A stretch of DNA of 64,000 bases from Bilabrum cf. latius (lineage: Eukaryota > Bigyra: Bicosoecida > Bigyra > Bicosoecida): positions 434,001 through 498,000 of the forward strand of contig OZ237739.1 in the NCBI GenBank assembly GCA_965178125.1. The letters are read 5' to 3'. Both the position numbers and the translations under genes were made by a program. Every line of letters starts with the position of its first letter. Within the stretch, counting starts at the first letter, position 1. Positions 7,463 to 19,234 of the stretch are shown here, in pieces. The notes beneath the pieces are model-generated. The model ran no database searches. It saw nothing but the letters and a program-made list of their open reading frames with translations, and was not told where the DNA came from.

Positions 7463-10387
7463 CTACAGCACCGCCGTCAGCTCCACCACCTGCCCCACCG
7501 CCACGCGCCCGGGACCCGCCACACTAGGATCCTCCACGCTCGCGTTCCACACCAATCCAGGACCAGGCACTGACACGGCCGTCGACTCAGGCGCCTCGGA
7601 GCTCTCGTTCCGGCTCACCCCGTACGAGCTGCCCACCACCGGGTGCGAGCTCCACTCCACCCGCACGTCCGTCGGCACCGTCGTGCCAGATGCAGCCGCG
7701 TCCGTCAGACGCACGCGGTACACCAGCACAGAGCTGCTCACCACAGACTCCAACATGGCCCACTCGCCGCTCGTGCTGTGCCCGATCACCGACCCGCTCG
7801 TCTCGCGGTTGTACCGCTCCGTCCCGTCCACCACCACAGACTCCACCACGTACGACGGGCCCGGCAGCGACGCGTCCACCAGCCGCACCCAGTACGCCTG
7901 GTTGTATCCCGCGCCCTGCGTCGCGTTCACTACCACCACCATCTGCACCACGTCGCCTCCGTCGCCCACCGCGCTGGCAGGACTCACAGACACAGACACA
8001 TCCGGCTCCAGCACAGACAGGCTCGCCGACTCGGAGCTCATCGTCTCCTGCGTCACGAATGCCGCATCCACATCGATGCTGGCCCCGCGAGACACAGCGC
8101 TCACGTTCTCCACGGTCGCCTCCAGCACCACCTCCAGGATCTCCCCGGCGCCAGACACGCCCACGTCCCGGTCCACATTGCGCAGCACGCACAGAGGCGC
8201 CCGGTACCACGACGCCAATGGACCGCCCAGACGCACCACAGACAGCCCGGACAGGTCATCCAGATACGACTGCACGCCCGACCCGCCCGACCCCACACCG
8301 CTGCAGCTCGACACCAGCACGCTGCTCGGCGACGAGTCAGTGCTGCCGTTCACCACCACGCGAGCCGACACCACCCGACGCAGACCGAGACCACTCACCA
8401 GCGACGATCCCGGCACAGACACGTTCAGCACCGCATCGCTCATGCGGGCTTCCGGCAGCGCCACGCTCACGTTCACAGTCACCACGCTGCCCACCACCAC
8501 GTCCAGGCCGCCAGATGTCGCGCCGTCCGAAGACACAGACAGGCTCAACGATGGCGACCCCACGCTCAGCGACGATGCAGACGTGGTCGATACCACGGAC
8601 TCGTTTCGGGACTCAGACGGGCTGGGATGGCTGCCCCACCGCACGCTCACGAAAGGCACAGGGTACGATGCCCCGGCCTCCACGTCCGACGACACAAGCA
8701 CCTCCCACTGCACGGCCAGCACCTGACCCGCTCCCACCTCGCTCAGCACAAGCACCGCGTCGGCCAGCGACGCAGACCCGCCTGCCACCAGCGACCCGTT
8801 CACCCACACGCGACCCACAGAGTACACCGGAGCCCCCGTGGCCGTCAAGCTCACGTTCGCCAGCACCGAGTCCGCGACCACCACGTCAAACACAGACGCG
8901 CCCGCCGACGCGACGGGCCGCAGCACAGTCGAGAACAACAGAGAGTCCCCGCCGTCCACGTCAGATAGCACCGACGGAAGCAACACATCCGGCCGAGACA
9001 GGCCCTGCCCCGCCACCGTCAAAGTCACGCTCGAGTTCGTCACGGCAGGCACCACGTCCAAGCTAGACACAGACGCGATCACGCTAGACGTCGACCCGGC
9101 CGCCGCGTCCCGAAGCACGCGCCCGCCCACCACCACCTCGATGGACTCGCTCACGCCATCCAGCGTGTCGTTGTTCACCATCGTGCACGGCCCGATCACC
9201 ACCTCGCCCGTGCTGGCGTTCACGCTCGCGTGCGGCGCGCTGCCCAGCAGTGACAGTGGCGTCACCAGCACGCCGCCGCACACCACGCGCAGCTTCGTCA
9301 GAGACGGCCCGCTCACGGACACCACCGAGATGCTCGCAGGGTCCAGCACGCCGTCGGGCCCGCCAGGACGCACGCGGATCACCACGTCCCTCGCCGTGCC
9401 CGCTGGCAATGCGGCGGCCACCACCACCTCCACCGACTGGCCGCCCACCACGCTCGACGGACTCAGCGACGAGCTCAGGCTGCTGTCCGGCGTGCGCGCG
9501 TACATCTGCACCGCAGGATCCGCGTGCTGCATCAGCACATCCGCCTCCGCTGCCACGCTCGCGTTGCGGGAGTCGCCCACATCGGGGTGCGACCACCACC
9601 GGGCAGACAGGCTCGCGTTCACGCTGCCGCCAAGGTCGATGCTCGGCAGAAGCTCCACCTCCACCACCACCGACAACGAGTCGCCCACGTCCAGCCGAGG
9701 CCACACGATCACCGTGCCTGCAAGGCTCTCTGCAGACACCCCGGATGCCGACGCAGATGCCGCGTCCGCTCCCGCGCGACGAGACCCGCCCTCGCTCCAC
9801 GCCGGCTGCACCACGCCGTTCACCCACACGCCAGACACCACGTACCTGCCGTCCAGCAGCGTCGAGTCCAGCAGCGTCACGTTGAACACAGACGCGGCCG
9901 ATCCGCCCGCATGCCCCACCGTCATGGTGAAGTTCAGCTTGTCGCCGCCGTCCGTGTCCGTGAAGGCCACGGGGCTCACGCCGGGCGCTGCCAAAGACCC
10001 CTCCGATACCGTCAGCGTCACCACGCGAGACACGGCCTCGCCGCCGCTCAGGTCAGACCCAGACACAGACGCCGTCGCATCCACGCCCACGCCGCCCTGC
10101 GCCGCCGCCGTGTTGCGGACCACGCCGCGCAGCACGATCTCCACGCCCTCCACAGTCAGCCCGTTGTCCGTGCCGGCGTTCGTCACGTCGCCCAGCTGCA
10201 CCGTCGCCGTGCCGGCCGCCCCGTCCACGCTCCAGTGGGACGAGTTCAGACCGCTCAGCGCGCCCGATCCGCCCGCAAGCGACGACGTCACGTTCGACCC
10301 GGACCCTGCCGTGGCTCGCACTGACACCACCTCCAGCAGCTCCAGCACGTCCGCTCGAGACAGGCTCACGCTCACCGACGACCCCAC
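7463..10387 (-). CDS. Giant Ig/DUF11-like repeat protein, unit 4
   Basis: Full-length unit. Differences from unit 2: D220E, A225T, I492V, S860N and a private V878M. The I492V change (cgacgggc instead of cgatgggc on the plus strand near 8910) recurs in units 10, 13, 15, 17 and 18. Confidence 0.6.
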   Translation of the reverse strand: MGSSVSVSLSRADVLELLEVVSVRATAGSGSNVTSSLAGGSGALSGLNSSHWSVDGAAGTATVQLGDVTNAGTDNGLTVEGVEIVLRGVVRNTAAAQGGVGVDATASVSGSDLSGGEAVSRVVTLTVSEGSLAAPGVSPVAFTDTDGGDKLNFTMTVGHAGGSAASVFNVTLLDSTLLDGRYVVSGVWVNGVVQPAWSEGGSRRAGADAASASASGVSAESLAGTVIVWPRLDVGDSLSVVVEVELLPSIDLGGSVNASLSARWWSHPDVGDSRNASVAAEADVLMQHADPAVQMYARTPDSSLSSSLSPSSVVGGQSVEVVVAAALPAGTARDVVIRVRPGGPDGVLDPASISVVSVSGPSLTKLRVVCGGVLVTPLSLLGSAPHASVNASTGEVVIGPCTMVNNDTLDGVSESIEVVVGGRVLRDAAAGSTSSVIASVSSLDVVPAVTNSSVTLTVAGQGLSRPDVLLPSVLSDVDGGDSLLFSTVLRPVASAGASVFDVVVADSVLANVSLTATGAPVYSVGRVWVNGSLVAGGSASLADAVLVLSEVGAGQVLAVQWEVLVSSDVEAGASYPVPFVSVRWGSHPSPSESRNESVVSTTSASSLSVGSPSLSLSVSSDGATSGGLDVVVGSVVTVNVSVALPEARMSDAVLNVSVPGSSLVSGLGLRRVVSARVVVNGSTDSSPSSVLVSSCSGVGSGGSGVQSYLDDLSGLSVVRLGGPLASWYRAPLCVLRNVDRDVGVSGAGEILEVVLEATVENVSAVSRGASIDVDAAFVTQETMSSESASLSVLEPDVSVSVSPASAVGDGGDVVQMVVVVNATQGAGYNQAYWVRLVDASLPGPSYVVESVVVDGTERYNRETSGSVIGHSTSGEWAMLESVVSSSVLVYRVRLTDAAASGTTVPTDVRVEWSSHPVVGSSYGVSRNESSEAPESTAVSVPGPGLVWNASVEDPSVAGPGRVAVGQVVELTAVL

Positions 10388-10405
10388 CAGAGTGCCTTCC
10401 GCAAG

Positions 10406-13330
10406 CTACAGCACCGCCGTCAGCTCCACCACCTGCCCCACCGCCACGCGCCCGGGACCCGCCACACTAGGATCCTCCACGCTCGCGTTCCACACCAATC
10501 CAGGACCAGGCACTGACACGGCCGTCGACTCAGGCGCCTCGGAGCTCTCGTTCCGGCTCACCCCGTACGAGCTGCCCACCACCGGGTGCGAGCTCCACTC
10601 CACCCGCACGTCCGTCGGCACCGTCGTGCCAGATGCAGCCGCGTCCGTCAGACGCACGCGGTACACCAGCACAGAGCTGCTCACCACAGACTCCAACACG
10701 GCCCACTCGCCGCTCGTGCTGTGCCCGATCACCGACCCGCTCGTCTCGCGGCTGTACCGCTCCGTCCCGTCCACCACCACAGACTCCACCACGTACGACG
10801 GGCCCGGCAGCGACGCGTCCACCAGCCGCACCCAGTACGCCTGGTTGTATCCCGCGCCCTGCGTCGCGTTCACTACCACCACCATCTGCACCACGTCGCC
10901 TCCGTCGCCCACCGCGCTGGCAGGACTCACAGACACAGACACATCCGGCTCCAGCACAGACAGGCTCGCCGACTCGGAGCTCATCGTCTCCTGCGTCACG
11001 AATGCCGCATCCACATCGATGCTGGCCCCGCGAGACACAGCGCTCACGTTCTCCACGGTCGCCTCCAGCACCACCTCCAGGATCTCCCCGGCGCCAGACA
11101 CGCCCACGTCCCGGTCCACATTGCGCAGCACGCACAGAGGCGCCCGGTACCACGACGCCAATGGACCGCCCAGACGCACCACAGACAGCCCGGACAGGTC
11201 ATCCAGATACGACTGCACGCCCGACCCGCCCGACCCCACACCGCTGCAGCTCGACACCAGCACGCTGCTCGGCGACGAGTCAGTGCTGCCGTTCACCACC
11301 ACGCGAGCCGACACCACCCGACGCAGACCGAGACCACTCACCAGCGACGATCCCGGCACAGACACGTTCAGCACCGCATCGCTCATGCGGGCTTCCGGCA
11401 GAGCCACGCTCACGTTCACAGTCACCACGCTGCCCACCACCACGTCCAGGCCGCCAGATGTCGCGCCGTCCGAAGACACAGACAGGCTCAACGATGGCGA
11501 CCCCACGCTCAGCGACGATGCAGACGTGGTCGATACCACGGACTCGTTCCGGGACTCAGACGGGCTGGGATGGCTGCCCCACCGCACGCTCACGAAAGGC
11601 ACAGGGTACGATGCCCCGGCCTCCACGTCCGACGACACAAGCACCTCCCACTGCACGGCCAGCACCTGACCCGCTCCCACCTCGCTCAGCACAAGCACCG
11701 CGTCGGCCAGCGACGCAGACCCGCCTGCCACCAGCGACCCGTTCACCCACACGCGACCCACAGAGTACACCGGAGCCCCCGTGGCCGTCAAGCTCACGTT
11801 CGCCAGCACCGAGTCCGCGACCACCACGTCAAACACAGACGCGCCCGCCGACGCGATGGGCCGCAGCACAGTCGAGAACAACAGAGAGTCCCCGCCGTCC
11901 ACGTCAGATAGCACCGACGGAAGCAACACATCCGGCCGAGACAGGCCCTGCCCCGCCACCGTCAAAGTCACGCTCGAGTTCGTCACGGCAGGCACCACGT
12001 CCAAGCTAGACACAGACGCGATCACGCTAGACGTCGACCCGGCCGCCGCGTCCCGAAGCACGCGCCCGCCCACCACCACCTCGATGGACTCGCTCACGCC
12101 ATCCAGCGTGTCGTTGTTCACCATCGTGCACGGCCCGATCACCACCTCGCCCGTGCTGGCGTTCACGCTCGCGTGCGGCGCGCTGCCCAGCAGTGACAGT
12201 GGCGTCACCAGCACGCCGCCGCACACCACGCGCAGCTTCGTCAGAGACGGCCCGCTCACGGACACCACCGAGATGCTCGCAGGGTCCAGCACGCCGTCGG
12301 GCCCGCCAGGACGCACGCGGATCACCACGTCCCTCGCCGTGCCCGCTGGCAATGCGGCGGCCACCACCACCTCCACCGACTGGCCGCCCACCACGCTCGA
12401 CGGACTCAGCGACGAGCTCAGGCTGCTGTCCGGCGTGCGCGCGTACATCTGCACCGCAGGATCCGCGTGCTGCATCAGCACATCCGCCTCCGCTGCCACG
12501 CTCGCGTTGCGGGAGTCGCCCACATCGGGGTGCGACCACCACCGGGCAGACAGGCTCGCGTTCACGCTGCCGCCAAGGTCGATGCTCGGCAGAAGCTCCA
12601 CCTCCACCACCACCGACAACGAGTCGCCCACGTCCAGCCGAGGCCACACGATCACCGCGCCTGCAAGGCTGTCCGCAGACACCCCGGATGCCGACGCAGA
12701 TGCCGTGTCCGCTCCCGCGCGACGAGACCCGCCCTCGCTCCACGCCGGCTGCACCACGCCGTTCACCCACACGCCAGACACCACGTACCTGCCGTCCAGC
12801 AGCGTCGAGTCCAGCAGCGTCACGTTGAACACAGACGCGGCCGATCCGCCCGCATGCCCCACCGTCATGGTGAAGTTCAGCTTGTCGCCGCCGTCCGTGT
12901 CCGTGAAGGCCACGGGGCTCACGCCGGGCGCTGCCAAAGACCCCTCCGATACCGTCAGCGTCACCACGCGAGACACGGCCTCGCCGCCGCTCAGGTCAGA
13001 CCCAGACACAGACGCCGTCGCATCCACGCCCACGCCGCCCTGCGCCGCCGCCGTGTTGCGGACCACGCCGCGCAGCACGATCTCCACGCCCTCCACAGTC
13101 AGCCCGTTGTCCGTGCCGGCGTTCGTCACGTCGCCCAGCTGCACCGTCGCCGTGCCGGCCGCCCCGTCCACGCTCCAGTGGGACGAGTTCAGGCCGCTCA
13201 GCGCGCCCGATCCGCCCGCAAGCGACGACGTCACGTTCGACCCGGACCCTGCCGTGGCTCGCACTGACACCACCTCCAGCAGCTCCAGCACGTCCGCTCG
13301 AGACAGGCTCACGCTCACCGACGACCCCAC
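10406..13330 (-). CDS. Giant Ig/DUF11-like repeat protein, unit 5
   Basis: Full-length unit. It carries Thr209 (otherwise seen only in unit 1), with Ser860 and Glu934 as in unit 2. Otherwise it is the consensus protein. Confidence 0.6.
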   Translation of the reverse strand: MGSSVSVSLSRADVLELLEVVSVRATAGSGSNVTSSLAGGSGALSGLNSSHWSVDGAAGTATVQLGDVTNAGTDNGLTVEGVEIVLRGVVRNTAAAQGGVGVDATASVSGSDLSGGEAVSRVVTLTVSEGSLAAPGVSPVAFTDTDGGDKLNFTMTVGHAGGSAASVFNVTLLDSTLLDGRYVVSGVWVNGVVQPAWSEGGSRRAGADTASASASGVSADSLAGAVIVWPRLDVGDSLSVVVEVELLPSIDLGGSVNASLSARWWSHPDVGDSRNASVAAEADVLMQHADPAVQMYARTPDSSLSSSLSPSSVVGGQSVEVVVAAALPAGTARDVVIRVRPGGPDGVLDPASISVVSVSGPSLTKLRVVCGGVLVTPLSLLGSAPHASVNASTGEVVIGPCTMVNNDTLDGVSESIEVVVGGRVLRDAAAGSTSSVIASVSSLDVVPAVTNSSVTLTVAGQGLSRPDVLLPSVLSDVDGGDSLLFSTVLRPIASAGASVFDVVVADSVLANVSLTATGAPVYSVGRVWVNGSLVAGGSASLADAVLVLSEVGAGQVLAVQWEVLVSSDVEAGASYPVPFVSVRWGSHPSPSESRNESVVSTTSASSLSVGSPSLSLSVSSDGATSGGLDVVVGSVVTVNVSVALPEARMSDAVLNVSVPGSSLVSGLGLRRVVSARVVVNGSTDSSPSSVLVSSCSGVGSGGSGVQSYLDDLSGLSVVRLGGPLASWYRAPLCVLRNVDRDVGVSGAGEILEVVLEATVENVSAVSRGASIDVDAAFVTQETMSSESASLSVLEPDVSVSVSPASAVGDGGDVVQMVVVVNATQGAGYNQAYWVRLVDASLPGPSYVVESVVVDGTERYSRETSGSVIGHSTSGEWAVLESVVSSSVLVYRVRLTDAAASGTTVPTDVRVEWSSHPVVGSSYGVSRNESSEAPESTAVSVPGPGLVWNASVEDPSVAGPGRVAVGQVVELTAVL

Positions 13331-13348
13331 CAGAGTGCCTTCCGCAAG

Positions 13349-16273
13349 CTACAGCACCGCCGTCAGCTCCACCACCTGCCCCACCGCCACGCGCCCGGGA
13401 CCCGCCACACTAGGATCCTACACGCTCGCGTTCCACACCAATCCAGGACCAGGCACTGACACGGCCGTCGACACAGGCGCCTCGGAGCTCTCGTTCCGGC
13501 TCACCCCGTACGAGCTGCCCACCACCGGGTGCGAGCTCCACTCCACCCGCACGTCCGTCGGCACCGTCGTGCCAGATGCAGCCGCGTCCGTCAGACGCAC
13601 GCGGTACACCAGCACAGAGCTGCTCACCACAGACTCCAACACGGCCCACTCGCCGCTCGTGCTGTGCCCGATCACCGACCCGCTCGTCTCGCGGTTGTAC
13701 CGCTCCGTCCCGTCCACCACCACAGACTCCACCACGTACGACGGGCCCGGCAGCGACGCGTCCACCAGCCGCACCCAGTACGCCTGGTTGTATCCCGCGC
13801 CCTGCGTCGCGTTCACTACCACCACCATCTGCACCGCGTCGCCTCCGTCGCCCACCGCGCTGGCAGGACTCACAGACACAGACACATCCGGCTCCAGCAC
13901 AGACAGGCTCGCCGACTCGGAGCTCATCGTCTCCTGCGTCACGAATGCCGCATCCACATCGATGCTGGCCCCGCGAGACACAGCGCTCACGTTCTCCACG
14001 GTCGCCTCCAGCACCACCTCCAGGATCTCCCCGGCGCCAGACACGCCCACGTCCCGGTCCACATTGCGCAGCACGCACAGAGGCGCCCGGTACCACGACG
14101 CCAATGGACCGCCCAGACGCACCACAGACAGCCCGGACAGGTCATCCAGATACGACTGCACGCCAGACCCGCCCGACCCCACACCGCTGCAGCTCGACAC
14201 CAGCACGCTGCTCGGCGACGAGTCAGTGCTGCCGTTCACCACCACGCGAGCCGACACCACCCGACGCAGACCGAGACCACTCACCAGCGACGATCCCGGC
14301 ACAGACACGTTCAGCACCGCATCGCTCATGCGGGCTTCCGGCAGAGCCACGCTCACGTTCACAGTCACCACGCTGCCCACCACCACGTCCAGGCCGCCAG
14401 ATGTCGCGCCGTCCGAAGACACAGACAGGCTCAACGATGGCGACCCCACGCTCAGCGACGATGCAGACGTGGTCGATACCACGGACTCGTTTCGAGACTC
14501 AGACGGGCTGGGATGGCTGCCCCACCGCACGCTCACGAAAGGCACAGGGTACGATGCCCCGGCCTCCACGTCCGACGACACAAGCACCTCCCACTGCACG
14601 GCCAGCACCTGACCCGCTCCCACCTCGCTCAGCACAAGCACCGCGTCGGCCAGCGACGCAGACCCGCCTGCCACCAGCGACCCGTTCACCCACACGCGAC
14701 CCACAGAGTACACCGGAGCCCCCGTGGCCGTCAAGCTCACGTTCGCCAGCACCGAGTCCGCGACCACCACGTCAAACACAGACGCGCCCGCCGACGCGAT
14801 GGGCCGCAGCACAGTCGAGAACAACAGAGAGTCCCCGCCGTCCACGTCAGACAGCACCGACGGAAGCAACACATCCGGCCGAGACAGGCCCTGCCCCGCC
14901 ACCGTCAAAGTCACGCTCGAGTTCGTCACGGCAGGCACCACGTCCAAGCTAGACACAGACGCGATCACGCTAGACGTCGACCCGGCCGCCGCGTCCCGAA
15001 GCACGCGCCCGCCCACCACCACCTCGATGGACTCGCTCACGCCATCCAGCGTGTCGTTATTCACCATCGTGCACGGACCGATCACCACCTCGCCCGTGCT
15101 GGCGTTCACGCTCGCGTGCGGCGCGCTGCCCAGCAGAGACAGTGGCGTCACCAGCACGCCGCCGCACACCACGCGCAGCTTCGTCAGAGACGGCCCGCTC
15201 ACGGACACCACCGAGATGCTCGCAGGGTCCAGCACGCCGTCGGGCCCGCCAGGACGCACGCGGATCACCACGTCCCTCGCCGTGCCCGCTGGCAATGCGG
15301 CGGCCACCACCACCTCCACCGACTGGCCGCCCACCACGCTCGACGGACTCAGCGACGAGCTCAGGCTGCTGTCCGGCGTGCGCGCGTACATCTGCACCGC
15401 AGGATCCGCGTGCTGCATCAGCACATCTGCCTCCGCTGCCACGCTCGCGTTGCGGGAGTCGCCCACGTCGGGGTGCGACCACCACCGGGCAGACAGGCTC
15501 GCGTTCACGCTGCCGCCAAGGTCGATGCTCGGCAGAAGCTCCACCTCCACCACCACCGACAACGAGTCGCCCACGTCCAGCCGAGGCCACACGATCACCG
15601 CGCCTGCAAGGCTGTCCGCAGACACCCCGGATGCCGACGCAGATGCCGCGTCCGCTCCCGCGCGACGAGACCCGCCCTCGCTCCACGCCGGCTGCACCAC
15701 GCCGTTCACCCACACGCCAGACACCACGTACCTGCCGTCCAGCAGCGTCGAGTCCAGCAGCGTCACGTTGAACACAGACGCGGCCGATCCGCCCGCATGC
15801 CCCACCGTCATGGTGAAGTTCAGCTTGTCGCCGCCGTCCGTGTCCGTGAAGGCCACGGGGCCCACGCCGGGCGCTGCCAAAGACCCCTCCGATACCGTCA
15901 GCGTCACCACGCGAGACACGGCCTCGCCGCCGCTCAGGTCAGACCCAGACACAGACGCCGTCGCATCCACGCCCACGCCGCCCTGCGCCGCCGCCGTGTT
16001 GCGGACCACGCCGCGCAGCACGATCTCCACGCCCTCCACAGTCAGCCCATCGTCCGTGCCGGCGTTCGTCACGTCGCCCAGCTGCACCGTCGCCGTGCCG
16101 GCCGCCCCGTCCACGCTCCAGTGGGACGAGTTCAGGCCGCTCAGCGCGCCCGATCCGCCCGCAAGCGACGACGTCACGTTCGACCCGGACCCTGCCGTGG
16201 CTCGCACTGACACCACCTCCAGCAGCTCCAGCACGTCCGCTCGAGACAGGCTCACGCTCACCGACGACCCCAC
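13349..16273 (-). CDS. Giant Ig/DUF11-like repeat protein, unit 6 (extra TAG)
   Basis: 981-codon unit with two TAGs: the shared one at 13349-13351 and another at 13418-13420 replacing Glu952. Under the standard code the open stretch is 13418-16273 (951 codons). Other changes: N75D, S138G, V813A, S860N and E934V. From here rightwards Val934 is the usual state, except in units 8 and 23. Confidence 0.57.
13418..13420 (-). other. Second in-frame TAG replacing Glu952 (unit 6)
   Basis: The plus strand reads ggatcctacacg here and ggatcctccacg in the other units, which turns GAG (Glu) into TAG in N-A-S-V-E-D-P. It lies 23 codons upstream of the shared TAG and recurs in the neighbouring unit. Confidence 0.9.
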
Positions 16274-16291
16274 CAGAGTGCCTTCCGCAAG

Positions 16292-19216
16292 CTACAGCAC
16301 CGCCGTCAGCTCCACCACCTGCCCCACCGCCACGCGCCCGGGACCCGCCACACTAGGATCCTACACGCTCGCGTTCCACACCAATCCAGGACCAGGCACT
16401 GACACGGCCGTCGACACAGGCGCCTCGGAGCTCTCGTTCCGGCTCACCCCGTACGAGCTGCCCACCACCGGGTGCGAGCTCCACTCCACCCGCACGTCCG
16501 TCGGCACCGTCGTGCCAGATGCAGCCGCGTCCGTCAGACGCACGCGGTACACCAGCACAGAGCTGCTCACCACAGACTCCAACACGGCCCACTCGCCGCT
16601 CGTGCTGTGCCCGATCACCGACCCGCTCGTCTCGCGGTTGTACCGCTCCGTCCCGTCCACCACCACAGACTCCACTACGTACGACGGGCCCGGCAGCGAC
16701 GCGTCCACCAGCCGCACCCAGTACGCCTGGTTGTATCCCGCGCCCTGCGTCGCGTTCACTACCACCACCATCTGCACCACGTCGCCTCCGTCGCCCACCG
16801 CGCTGGCAGGACTCACAGACACAGACACATCCGGCTCCAGCACAGACAGGCTCGCCGACTCGGAGCTCATCGTCTCCTGCGTCACGAATGCCGCATCCAC
16901 ATCGATGCTGGCCCCGCGAGACACAGCGCTCACGTTCTCCACGGTCGCCTCCAGCACCACCTCCAGGATCTCCCCGGCGCCAGACACGCCCACGTCCCGG
17001 TCCACATTGCGCAGCACGCACAGAGGCGCCCGGTACCACGACGCCAATGGACCGCCCAGACGCACCACAGACAGCCCGGACAGGTCATCCAGATACGACT
17101 GCACGCCAGACCCGCCCGACCCCACACCGCTGCAGCTCGACACCAGCACGCTGCTCGGCGACGAGTCAGTGCTGCCGTTCACCACCACGCGAGCCGACAC
17201 CACCCGACGCAGACCGAGACCACTCACCAGCGACGATCCCGGCACAGACACGTTCAGCACCGCATCGCTCATGCGGGCTTCCGGCAGAGCCACGCTCACG
17301 TTCACAGTCACCACGCTGCCCACCACCACGTCCAGGCCGCCAGATGTCGCGCCGTCCGAAGACACAGACAGGCTCAACGATGGCGACCCCACGCTCAGCG
17401 ACGATGCAGACGTGGTCGATACCACGGACTCGTTTCGAGACTCAGACGGGCTGGGATGGCTGCCCCACCGCACGCTCACGAAAGGCACAGGGTACGATGC
17501 CCCGGCCTCCACGTCCGACGACACAAGCACCTCCCACTGCACGGCCAGCACCTGACCCGCTCCCACCTCGCTCAGCACAAGCACCGCGTCGGCCAGCGAC
17601 GCAGACCCGCCTGCCACCAGCGACCCGTTTACCCACACGCGACCCATAGAGTACACCGGAGCCCCCGTGGCCGTCAAGCTCACGTTCGCCAGCACCGAGT
17701 CCGCAACCACCACGTCAAACACAGACGCGCCCGCCGACGCGATGGGCCGCAGCACAGTCGAGAACAACAGAGAGTCCCCGCCGTCCACGTCAGATAGCAC
17801 CGACGGAAGCAACACATCCGGCCGAGACAGGCCCTGCCCCGCCACCGTCAAAGTCACGCTCGAGTTCGTCACGGCAGGCACCACGTCCAAGCTAGACACA
17901 GACGCGATCACGCTAGACGTCGACCCGGCCGCCGCGTCCCGAAGCACGCGCCCGCCCACCACCACCTCGATGGACTCGCTCACGCCATCCAGCGTGTCGT
18001 TGTTCACCATCGTGCACGGCCCGATCACCACCTCGCCCGTGCTGGCGTTCACGCTCGCGTGCGGCGCGCTGCCCAGCAGAGACAGTGGCGTCACCAGCAC
18101 GCCGCCGCACACCACGCGCAGCTTCGTCAGAGACGGCCCGCTCACGGACACCACCGAGATGCTCGCAGGGTCCAGCACGCCGTCGGGCCCGCCAGGACGC
18201 ACGCGGATCACCACGTCCCTCGCCGTGCCCGCTGGCAATGCGGCGGCCACCACCACCTCCACCGACTGGCCGCCCACCACGCTCGACGGACTCAGCGACG
18301 AGCTCAGGCTGCTGTCCGGCGTACGCGCGTACATCTGCACCGCAGGATCCGCGTGCTGCATCAGCACATCCGCCTCCGCTGCCACGCTCGCGTTGCGGGA
18401 GTCGCCCACATCGGGGTGCGACCACCACCGGGCAGACAGGCTCGCGTTCACACTGCCGCCAAGGTCGATGCTCGGCAGAAGCTCCACCTCCACCACCACC
18501 GACAACGAGTCGCCCACGTCCAGCCGAGGCCACACGATCACCGCGCCTGCAAGGCTCTCCGCAGACACCCCGGATGCCGACGCAGATGCCGCGTCCGCTC
18601 CCGCGCGACGAGACCCGCCCTCGCTCCACGCCGGCTGCACCACGCCGTTCACCCACACGCCAGACAGCACATACCTGCCGTCCAGCAGCGTCGAGTCCAG
18701 CAGCGTCACGTTAAACACAGACGCGGCCGATCCGCCCGCATGCCCCACCGTCATGGTGAAGTTCAGCTTGTCGCCGCCGTCCGTGTCCGTGAAGGCCACC
18801 GGGCTCACGCCGGGCGCTGCCAAAGACCCCTCCGATACCGTCAGCGTCACAACGCGAGACACGGCCTCGCCGCCGCTCAGGTCAGACCCAGACACAGACG
18901 CCGTCGCATCCACGCCCACGCCGCCCTGCGCCGCCGCCGTGTTGCGGACCACGCCGCGCAGCACGATCTCCACGCCCTCCACAGTCAGCCCATTGTCCGT
19001 GCCGGCGTTCGTCACGTCGCCCAGCTGCACCGTCGCCGTGCCGGCCGCCCCGTCCACGCTCCAGTGGGACGAGTTCAGGCCGCTCAGCGCGCCCGATCCG
19101 CCCGCAAGCGACGACGTCACGTTCGACCCGGACCCTGCCGTGGCTCGCACTGACACCACCTCCAGCAGCTCCAGCACGTCCGCTCGAGACAGGCTCACGC
19201 TCACCGACGACCCCAC
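16292..19216 (-). CDS. Giant Ig/DUF11-like repeat protein, unit 7 (extra TAG)
   Basis: Like unit 6 it has TAG in place of Glu952 (16361-16363) as well as the shared TAG at 16292; the standard-code open stretch is 16361-19216. Private V184L; D220E, V524M, S860N and E934V are shared with other units. Several scattered synonymous changes (for example near 18322, 18452 and 18712) make it one of the more diverged left-half units. Confidence 0.57.
16361..16363 (-). other. Second in-frame TAG replacing Glu952 (unit 7)
   Basis: Same ggatcctacacg variant as at 13418, exactly one unit away. Units 6 and 7 also share the nearby gtcgacacagg change (E934V region), so the pair probably arose by duplication of one unit or by conversion. 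Confidence 0.9.
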
Positions 19217-19234
19217 CAGAGTGCCTTCCGCAAG

